From positions 1 through 5,885 of the forward strand of contig JAEKLK010000272.1 of NCBI GenBank assembly GCA_019509895.1: a stretch of DNA of 5,885 nt. The letters are read 5' to 3'. Shown here one piece after another: positions 1 through 5,416 of the stretch; position 1 is the first letter of the stretch, and each line of letters opens with the position of its first letter. The notes under the pieces were generated by a model. The model did not search any database and was not told the origin of the DNA. It saw only the letters and a program-made list of their open reading frames with translations. This DNA comes from Betaproteobacteria bacterium (lineage in GTDB: Bacteria > Pseudomonadota > Gammaproteobacteria > Burkholderiales > SG8-39). The translations under genes and the position numbers were made by a program.

Positions 1-204
1 CTGCAGGTGATCGACTGGGCGATGCAGGTGCACGGCGGCGGCGGCGTGTCCGACGACTTCGGCCTCGCCTACGCCTACGCGCACGCGCGCACGCTGCGCT
101 TCGCCGACGGCCCGGACGAAGTGCACCGCAACCAGATCGCCAAGCTCGAGCTCGGAGAGCAGACCTCCATCGCCGAAGCACTTGCGCAGCGCCGCCACGG
201 CTGA
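1..204 (+). CDS. Acyl-CoA dehydrogenase, C-terminal fragment (ACAD10/11-like), 5' end outside window
   Basis: This is the last 67 codons of a gene that begins before the window, in frame 1 and ending at TGA 202-204. The fragment reads QVIDWAMQVHGGGGVSDDF, followed by ARTLRFADGPDEVHR and IAKLELG. That is the C-terminal helical domain signature of the acyl-CoA dehydrogenase superfamily: the QVHGG turn, then a GPDEVHR segment where classical members have GTNEIQR. The GVSDDF and ADGPDEVH wording matches the ACAD10/11-like subgroup rather than short-chain enzymes. These FAD flavoproteins oxidise acyl-CoA to enoyl-CoA and pass electrons to electron-transfer flavoprotein; the acyl chain preference cannot be read here. 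Its last 23 bases overlap the start of the next gene in another frame, which suggests co-transcription. The family assignment is firm, the subgroup is likely, and the catalytic base and N-terminal domains are not visible. Confidence 0.88.
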   Translation: MQVIDWAMQVHGGGGVSDDFGLAYAYAHARTLRFADGPDEVHRNQIAKLELGEQTSIAEALAQRRHG

Positions 205-1292
205 CGCGCTGGTTCTCGGCGCCGGGATCATCGGCATCTCGGTCGCCGTGCACCTGCAGCGCCGAGGGCGCGCGACGGTGCTCATCGACCGGCGCGGCGC
301 CGCCGAGGAAACGTCCTACGGCAACGCCGGCCTAGTGCAGCGCGAAGGCGTCTACCCGTACGGCTTTCCGCACGACTTCGGCGCGCTCTTCCGCTACGGC
401 GTTAATCGCACCATCGACGCCCATTACCACCCATCGGCCATCCCGAAGCTCGCCGGCTTCCTTTGGAAGTACTGGCACTATTCGAAGCCCGCGCAGCACG
501 AGGCGATCGCGCGGACCTATGCGCAGCTCATCAATCACTGCCTGGAGGAGCACCAGGCGCTGATCCGCCACGCCGGTGCCGAGGACCTGGTGCGTCCGAC
601 CGGCTGGATGAAGGCCTTTCGCACCGAGCGCGAGCGTGACAAGCGCTTCTCCGAAGCCGAGCGCTGGAAGCGCGACTTCGGACTCAACTACCGAACGCTG
701 GATGCGGTCGAGCTGCAGCGCGTCGAGCCGCACGTGGCGCCGGTGCTGGTCGGTGCGCTGCACTGGATCGATCCGCTCGCCGTGCTGGATCCGCAGGGTC
801 TGGCGCTCTCTTATCTCGCACTGTTCGCGCCGGCTCGGCTACGACCTGCCGCTCGCGGTGAAGCGCGGCTACCACATGCATTACCGCGCCGCGGGCCGGG
901 CGGTGCTGAATCATCCGATCCTCGACGCCGAGCGCGGCTACTTCCTCGCGCCGATGCGCCGCGGCATCCGCCTTACCACCGGCGCCGAGTTCGCGCTGCG
1001 CGACGCGATTCGCACGCCGGTGCAGCTCGGGCGCGCCGAGCCGATCGCGCGCGACCTCTTCCCGCTCGCCGAGCGCCTCGACACCGAGCCGTGGATGGGC
1101 TCGCGGCCGTGCACGCCGGACATGATGCCGGTCATCGGTCCGGCGCCGCGCCACAAGGGCCTCTGGTTCGCGTTCGGCCACGCGCATCACGGGCTGACGC
1201 TCGGCCCGGTGACTGGGCGGCTCGTCGCGGAGCTGGTTTGCGGCGAGCGGCCATTCATCGAGCCGACCGCCTTTCGCGCCGACCGGTTCTGA
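182..1292 (+). pseudogene. DadA-like FAD-dependent amino-acid dehydrogenase, broken by internal gap plus frameshift
   Basis: The first part runs in frame 2 from TTG 182. It has the Rossmann FAD motif GAGIIG at residues 13-18, the ID pair ending the second strand (VLIDRRG) and the ETSYGNAG flavin-site motif typical of DAO/DadA enzymes. Homology stops near base 826 after DPQGLALSYLALF. It resumes in frame 3 from about base 831 with RLGYDLPLAVKRGYHMHY, then GSRPCTPDMMPVIGP and GHAHHGLTLGPVTG, ending at TGA 1290-1292. The two halves give about 215 and 153 residues, against about 415-430 for the family, so roughly 50 residues are missing from the middle. Frame 2 itself stays open to 1303, but that tail has no family resemblance. 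The family deaminates D-amino acids or related amines at the membrane, passing electrons to the respiratory chain. The TTG start is chosen because it just precedes the Rossmann strand; no good ribosome site is visible, and coupling to the upstream gene is likely. The specific substrate is unknown. Confidence 0.85.
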
Positions 1293-1316
1293 TCGGCGCA
1301 TAATCGTCGGCCGCAA

Positions 1317-2420
1317 GTGATCATCGGCGTTCCGCAGGAAACCAAGACGCACGAGTACCGGGTGGGATTGACGCCCACCTCCGTGCGCGAGCTCGTCGCG
1401 CATGGCCATCAGGTCATCGTCGAGACGAACGCCGGCGCCGGCATCGGCGCCGCGGACACCGCGTACGAGAAGGCCGGCGCGCGCATCGGCGATCCATGGC
1501 CGCAAGCCGAGCTGATCGTCAAGGTGAAGGAGCCGCAACCGGCCGAGCGAAAGAAGATTACCGACCGGCATGTGCTCTTCACCTACCTGCACCTCGCGCC
1601 GGATCGCGCGCAGACCGAAGACCTGATGCGCTCCGGCGCCATCTGCATCGCCTATGAGACGGTGACGCGTTCCGGCGGCGGCCTGCCGCTGCTTGCGCCA
1701 ATGTCGGAGGTGGCGGGCCGCATGTCAGTCCAGGTCGGTGCAAGCTGCCTCGAGAAAGCGCGCGGCGGCATGGGGATACTGCTCGGCGGCGTGCCGGGTG
1801 TGCCGGCGGCCAAGATCACCATCCTCGGGGCGGGCGTCTCGGGCTCGAGCGCCGCCCGCACGGCAGTGGGCTCGGGGGCGCGCGTCTACGTGCTCGACCG
1901 TTCGCTGGACGCGCTGCGCAATATCGAGCAGGAATTCGGCGCACGCGTCGTCACCGTGCATTCCAGCCGCGACACCCTCGAGAGCGATGTCCTTTCCGCC
2001 GATCTGGTGATCGGCGCGGTGCTCGTGCCGGGCGCCGCGGCGCCGAAGCTCGTGACGCGCCAGATGGTGAAAGCGATGAAGGCGGGCTCGGTGGTGGTCG
2101 ACATCGCCATCGACCAGGGCGGCTGCTTCGAGACGTCGCGCCCGACGACGCACGCCGATCCGACGTACATCGTCGACGACGTGGTGCATTACTGCGTCAC
2201 CAACATGCCCGGCGCCGTGCCGCGCACCTCGACCTACGCGCTCAACAACGCCACGTTGCCTTTTGTGCTGGCGCTCGCGAACAAGGGCTGGAAGCGCGCG
2301 CTCGCCGACGACGAACACCTCAGGAACGGCCTCAATGTGGCGCGCGGCAAGATCACGCACCCGGAAGTCGCTGCGGCGCTCAACGTGCCGTACTCGCCGC
2401 CGGCCGATCTCTTACGATAG
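1317..2420 (+). CDS. ald: Alanine dehydrogenase (NAD-dependent)
   Basis: The product is an intact 367-residue protein, the usual length for the family (about 370). It opens with the canonical MIIGVPQETKTHEYRVGLTP, which fixes the GTG start at 1317. Visible functional residues, by family analogy, are R15 (substrate carboxylate), K71 in IVKVKEP and H92 in FTYLHLAP (catalytic), the Rossmann motif GAGVSG at 171-176, D194 ending the second strand (NAD over NADP), and D266 in DIAIDQGG. The motif HYCVTNMPGAVPRTSTYALN follows at 291-310. The enzyme reversibly deaminates L-alanine to pyruvate and ammonium with NAD in the cytoplasm. The gene starts 24 bases after the DadA-like gene. That gap has no clear Shine-Dalgarno; a CATAAT at 1299-1304 could be a -10 element for a very short leader, but no -35 fits. 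The 3' end overlaps convergent kynU by 41 bases. Pairing with kynureninase, which releases alanine, suggests a role in tryptophan catabolism. Confidence 0.96.
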   Translation: MIIGVPQETKTHEYRVGLTPTSVRELVAHGHQVIVETNAGAGIGAADTAYEKAGARIGDPWPQAELIVKVKEPQPAERKKITDRHVLFTYLHLAPDRAQTEDLMRSGAICIAYETVTRSGGGLPLLAPMSEVAGRMSVQVGASCLEKARGGMGILLGGVPGVPAAKITILGAGVSGSSAARTAVGSGARVYVLDRSLDALRNIEQEFGARVVTVHSSRDTLESDVLSADLVIGAVLVPGAAAPKLVTRQMVKAMKAGSVVVDIAIDQGGCFETSRPTTHADPTYIVDDVVHYCVTNMPGAVPRTSTYALNNATLPFVLALANKGWKRALADDEHLRNGLNVARGKITHPEVAAALNVPYSPPADLLR

Positions 2421-3510
2421 CCGCGGCGCGCTCCAACTCGGCGCGGCTATTGAGGATGTCGGGACACAGGCGCAGGTATTCGCCACGCGCGTCGACTTTA
2501 ACCATGGCCGCCGCCAGTGCTTGCGCGAGGCGCGTCGCCTCCGGATGCACTAGCGTCACGAAGGCGCCATGATCGTCGCCCGCGCCCCCGGCGTCGGGCA
2601 GAAGCGCGGCGAGTTGCCTCTTCTGCTCGAGGTTATAGGCGCGTAGCCGCTCGACGCCGAGCTCGAGCGTTATCTCGAGCCCGGCGAGCGCCTGGAACGG
2701 GCTCAATACCGGCGGCGTCGATTCGAGCCAGCCGTCACCGCCCTCGGCGAACTGCGGTGGGTCGGGCCGTTGGTAGGAGAAAACATCCTTCTTCGCGAAC
2801 CAGCCGGTGTCGAGCGTGCGCAGCGCATGATGGCGCGGATGCACATAGAGCCAGCACGCACCCGGCCCGCCGCGCAGATATTTATACGAGCCGCCGACGG
2901 CGAAGTCGGCATCGAGCGCCGCGAGGTCGAGCGGCAGCACGCCCGCGTGGTGATAGACATCGAGGAGGACCAACGCGCCGAGCGAGTGCGCCTTCGTTAT
3001 GCATGCCGAAAGGTCGGGCAGAACCGCGCCGGTGCGGAAGGCGACGGTGGAGATGACGAGCACATCGCAGGCCTCCGGCTGGAACGGCTTGAAAGGAAGC
3101 ACCTTGAGAGCGATGCGGCCCTTGTCGCGGTAGACCCGCAGGATGAAATCGAGCGAGTCGAACTCGGCATCGGTCGTGAGTACGCGCGGCGGCGTGGTAA
3201 ACGAGTTGAGTACCGCGCGCAGGCCCTGGCCGGCGCTCGTCTTCGGCACGATGCAGTCCGGACGCGGCGCACCGACCAGCTTCGCGGTCAGCGCACGCCA
3301 TTGCTCGCGCGTCGCGAGCCACAGCTCCCAGGCGCCGTCCAGGTCCCGATACCAGGCCTCCATCGCGCGCTGCACATCCGCCGCGGCACGATCGGGCGGC
3401 CGGCCGAGCGAATGGTTCGCGAGGTAGATCTCCTCGCGAGCGAGCGCGCGCGAGAACCGGGGCCAGACGTGCTGCCGTAGCCAGTCCTCATCCCAGGTGG
3501 GTGCGGACAT
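2380..3510 (-). CDS. kynU: Kynureninase (PLP-dependent, aminotransferase class V fold)
   Basis: The product is a 376-residue protein from ATG 3508-3510 to TGA 2382-2380. It shows kynureninase landmarks in order: YLANHSLG at 29-36 (GNSLG in classical enzymes), DAEFDSLDF at 114-122, VISTVAFRTG at 152-161, the pyridine-ring Asp in DVYHHAGVLPLDL at 184-196, the Schiff-base K210 in GGSYKYLRGGPG, GWFAKKDVFSY at 236-246 and STPPVLSPFQAL at 264-275. The enzyme cleaves kynurenine to anthranilate plus L-alanine in the cytoplasm. It is shorter than classical kynureninases (about 416). Part of the difference may lie between ALKVLPF and CDVLVIST, where only about eight residues replace the usual helix; this is in frame and may be natural. 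Its start overlaps the kynA end by 23 bases and lacks a clear ribosome site, so translational coupling to kynA is likely. Its 3' end runs 41 bases into convergent ald. The family is firm; kynurenine as substrate is supported by the adjacent dioxygenase. Confidence 0.9.
   Translation of the reverse strand: MSAPTWDEDWLRQHVWPRFSRALAREEIYLANHSLGRPPDRAAADVQRAMEAWYRDLDGAWELWLATREQWRALTAKLVGAPRPDCIVPKTSAGQGLRAVLNSFTTPPRVLTTDAEFDSLDFILRVYRDKGRIALKVLPFKPFQPEACDVLVISTVAFRTGAVLPDLSACITKAHSLGALVLLDVYHHAGVLPLDLAALDADFAVGGSYKYLRGGPGACWLYVHPRHHALRTLDTGWFAKKDVFSYQRPDPPQFAEGGDGWLESTPPVLSPFQALAGLEITLELGVERLRAYNLEQKRQLAALLPDAGGAGDDHGAFVTLVHPEATRLAQALAAAMVKVDARGEYLRLCPDILNSRAELERAAAIVRDRPAASTAR
2417..2450. terminator. 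Inverted repeat spanning the ald stop, possible two-way terminator
   Basis: ATAGCCGCG at 2417-2425 and CGCGGCTAT at 2442-2450 are perfect 9-base reverse complements separated by 16 bases. The left arm contains the ald stop TAG 2418-2420, and the whole element lies in the last codons of convergent kynU. No run of T follows on either strand, so it is not a standard intrinsic terminator. The repeat is certain; the role is inference. Confidence 0.35.
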
Positions 3511-4214
3511 CGATCAGTTCAGGGAAGAGCGCGACTTCGAGCGACTTGCGCAGGAACGCGACGCCGTCCGATCCTCCGGTGCCGCGCTTGAAGCCGATCA
3601 CGCGCTCGACGGTCTTGACGTGGCGGAAGCGCCAGAGCTGGAAGTTCTCTTCGACGTCGACCAGCTTCTCGCACATGTCGTAGGCCCCGGCGCGCGAGGT
3701 GGCGCAGGAATTCGTCGTACAGGCTCGGCGAGCGCAGCAGGCGATCGAGAAAGGCGCGCGTGCCCTCGTCATGCCGGTAAAGCTCGAGGCGGCGCGCGTT
3801 CTTGTTGCCGAGCAGGAACTCGATGGCCCGGAACTGGAAAGACTGCAGGCCGGAGGCAGGGCCGAGCACGTCGCGGAATTCCAGGTATTCGGAGGGCGTC
3901 AGCGTCTCGAGCACTGCCCACTGCTCGAAGAGCTGGCGCTGGATCTGCTTCACCCGTGCGAGGATCTTGAAGCAGGGCGCGAGGTTGTCCGCCTGCACGT
4001 GCGCGATCGCGGCCTGCAGCTCGTGGATCATCAGCTTCATCCACAGCTCGGAGGTCTGGTGCTGGATGATGAACAGCATCTCGTCGTGATGCGACGAGCG
4101 CGGCCGCTGCGCCGAGAGCAGCACGTCGAGCGCGAGGTAGCCGCCGTAGGAGGTCTCGGCGCCGAGCTCGGTGATGATGCCGCGGTCGTCCTTGGACGTC
4201 GGGTCACCCGCCAT
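3488..4214 (-). pseudogene. kynA: Tryptophan 2,3-dioxygenase, broken by internal gap plus frameshift
   Basis: From ATG 4212-4214 the frame gives about 177 residues of typical bacterial tryptophan 2,3-dioxygenase. SYGGYLALDVLLSAQ is followed by HDEMLFIIQHQTSELW, where H52 corresponds to the active-site H55 of the Xanthomonas enzyme. FRDVLGPASGLQSFQFR follows, with R114 matching the carboxylate-binding R117. Homology breaks near bases 3684-3692 after FLRHLARRG. It resumes in another frame with AYDMCEKLVDVEENFQLWRF, then RHVKTVER (the haem-ligand His) and RGTGGSDGVAFLR, ending at TGA 3490-3488. The halves total about 242 residues against about 280-298, so about 38 residues between the active-site and haem-ligand segments are absent. 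The intact enzyme is a haem protein that oxidises L-tryptophan to N-formylkynurenine, the first step of kynurenine catabolism. AGGA at 4218-4221 (as TCCT on the plus strand) is a close ribosome site. It leads the kynA-kynU operon. As written the gene cannot give a working enzyme. Confidence 0.93.
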
Positions 4215-4220
4215 GCTTCC

Positions 4221-4226
4221 TATAAT
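4221..4226 (+). promoter_or_regulatory. Candidate -10 element (TATAAT) in the kynA/GST divergent gap
   Basis: A perfect consensus TATAAT lies in the 38-base gap between the divergent kynA and GST starts, in an otherwise GC-rich window. A start about seven bases downstream would give a leader of about 20 bases carrying the GST ribosome site. No -35 box fits: TTGGAC at 4192-4197 is 23 bases away, longer than the usual 16-18. The opposite strand reads ATTATA and could also contribute to kynA transcription, but it sits too close to that start for a normal leader. The hexamer is certain; its use as a promoter is inference. Confidence 0.45.
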
Positions 4227-4240
4227 GCCACCTCATCCCG

Positions 4241-4246
4241 GGGAGG
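4241..4246 (+). promoter_or_regulatory. Ribosome binding site of the GST gene (GGGAGG)
   Basis: GGGAGG lies six bases before ATG 4253 and is the strongest Shine-Dalgarno match in the window. An ATG at 4248 is too close and out of frame, so this site supports 4253 as the true start. Confidence 0.75.
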
Positions 4247-4252
4247 AATGCG

Positions 4253-4897
4253 ATGCTCAGGCTCTGCGGCTTCCACATCAGCAATTACTTCAACAAGACG
4301 CGCATCGCCATGATGGAGAAGGGCCTCGAGTTCGAGCTCGATGCCAATTGCCGTCCGTCGCAGGCACCCGAGTTCCTCGCCCGCACGCCGATGGGCAAGA
4401 TCCCCTTTCTCGAGACCGACGGCGCAGTGCTGAGCGAATCGCAGGCCATCTGCGAGTACCTGGAGGACGCCTATCCGCAGAAGCCGCTCTACCCGCGCGA
4501 TCCGCTCGAGCGGGCGCGCGTACGCGAGCTCATCATTTATATAGAGCTGCATATCGAGCTGGTGGCGCGCCGGCTCTATGGCGACGTGTTCTTCAAGCGG
4601 CCGGTAAGCGAGGAGACGCGCGAGGAGGTGAAGAAGCAGCTCGCGAAAGGCGTGCGCGCCTTGCAGACGCGCGTGAAGTTTGCGCCTTACATCGCCGGAG
4701 CCGAGCTCACGCTTGCCGACTGTGCGGCGTTCGTGCATCTGCCGCTGGTCGGTCTCGCGACCAAGCTCGCTTATGGCGACGATGTCTTCGCCGGCATGCC
4801 GCAGATGAAGCCTTACCTCGCGATGCTGGGGGAACGGCCGGCATTTCGGCGGGTGAACGAAGACCGCAAGGCGGCGCAGGCGGCGATGAAGACGTGA
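4253..4897 (+). CDS. Glutathione S-transferase family protein
   Basis: The product is an intact 214-residue protein of normal GST length. Residues 1-75 form the thioredoxin-like domain: an MLRLCGFHISNYFNKTRIA opening, GKIPFLETDG at 48-57 with the cis-proline P51 that contacts the glutathione backbone, and the SES motif at 61-63 (LSESQAICEYLED) that binds the gamma-glutamyl group. The helical domain follows. It carries the N-capping box TLAD at 153-156 in AGAELTLADCAAF, a hallmark of the fold. A serine or asparagine near residues 10-11 would be the usual place for the thiol-activating residue, but this is not certain. Such proteins conjugate, isomerise or reduce substrates with glutathione; the substrate cannot be read here. 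A strong GGGAGG site and a TATAAT precede it. The stop overlaps the next start as GTGA, so GST and marC form one unit, divergent from kynA-kynU. A direct role in tryptophan breakdown is not shown. Confidence 0.92.
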   Translation: MLRLCGFHISNYFNKTRIAMMEKGLEFELDANCRPSQAPEFLARTPMGKIPFLETDGAVLSESQAICEYLEDAYPQKPLYPRDPLERARVRELIIYIELHIELVARRLYGDVFFKRPVSEETREEVKKQLAKGVRALQTRVKFAPYIAGAELTLADCAAFVHLPLVGLATKLAYGDDVFAGMPQMKPYLAMLGERPAFRRVNEDRKAAQAAMKT

Positions 4898-5410
4898 GCG
4901 CGTTCCAGGATTACCTCCGCTACATCGTCACGCTGACCGCGGTTCTCGACCCCTTCCTCGCCATCCCGATCTTCGTCAGCGTCACTGCGGCGCGCGACGA
5001 TGGCGGCCGGCGGCGCCTCGCGCAGGTCGTCACCCTCACCGTGTTTCTGGTCCTCGTGGGCGCTGCCGTCTTCGGCGAGTCGCTGCTCAAGGGGCTCGGG
5101 GCGAGCCTCGCGGCGTTCCAGGTCGGCGGCGGGCTCGTGCTTCTGCTGATGGCGCTCGCCATGCTGAATCAGCACGACGATCATCGCCGCCCGTGCGGGC
5201 GGCGCCGCCCACCTTGCGGCGCTCGTCACCTCCATCGCCCTTGTCTGCATCGCGCTCTGGCTGCTGCTGCGCGTGGCGCCCTCGGTCGGAGAGCGTATGG
5301 GGACGACGGGCCTCAACATCGCCACGCGCATCCTCGGCCTGATCCTCGCCGCTATCGCCATCGAGACGATGGCAGACGGGCTGAAGGGGCTCTTTCCGGC
5401 GCTCGGCTAG
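4894..5410 (+). pseudogene. MarC-family integral membrane protein, broken by internal gap plus frameshift
   Basis: Starting at GTG 4894, four bases inside the GST stop, frame 1 gives 92 residues. Three hydrophobic segments are seen: YIVTLTAVLDPFLAIPIFVS (with the family DP..xIPIF motif), VVTLTVFLVLVGAAVFG, and FQVGGGLVLLLMALAMLN. Homology breaks at bases 5167-5170 and resumes in frame 2 with ISTTIIAARAGG, then LAALVTSIALVCIALWLLLR and RILGLILAAIAIETMADGLK, ending LFPALG at TAG 5408-5410. The two parts total about 172 residues against about 205-220. About 40 residues are missing, including the hydrophilic linker and the AIPLLAGPGA segment that normally precedes IST. Frame 1 itself stays open to the window edge but has no hydrophobic segments after the junction. 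Intact members have six membrane spans in the inner membrane; their transported substrate is not established. The stop overlaps that of the convergent dehydrogenase. Confidence 0.85.
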
Positions 5411-5416
5411 AGCGCC
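5398..5416. terminator. Inverted repeat over the shared marC/SDR stop codons, possible two-way terminator
   Basis: GGCGCTC at 5398-5404 and GAGCGCC at 5410-5416 are perfect 7-base complements around the five-base loop GGCTA. The loop and first stem base hold both stop codons (TAG on each strand, in CTAG 5407-5410). No T run follows on either side. There is no other intergenic space for a terminator between these genes. The repeat is certain; the role is inference. Confidence 0.4.

Noticed and set aside
636..1292. A separate gene made only of the second half of the DadA-like protein
   Set aside because: Residues before about base 831 in this frame are not family-like; it is the displaced C-terminal half of one broken gene.
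684..1592. Long minus-strand open frame (302 codons) opposite the DadA-like gene and ald
   Set aside because: It crosses two recognised genes, is arginine-rich and shows no family motif; long open antisense frames are normal at this GC content.
2770..3480. Plus-strand open frame (236 codons) opposite kynU
   Set aside because: It is a shadow of a well-supported kynU; the product is dominated by Arg, Glu and Ala with no recognisable domain.
826..3694. CGCGCCGG at both the DadA-like and kynA junctions as a recombination or excision signal
   Set aside because: The same 8-mer also occurs in undamaged places such as the ald and GST genes, is expected often by chance at this GC content, and is absent at the marC junction.
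4192..4197. TTGGAC as the -35 partner of TATAAT at 4221
   Set aside because: The spacer is 23 bases, outside the usual 16-18 range.
3699..4313. Plus-strand open frame (204 codons) opposite kynA and running into GST
   Set aside because: It conflicts with clear dioxygenase motifs and with the GST start; no family resemblance.
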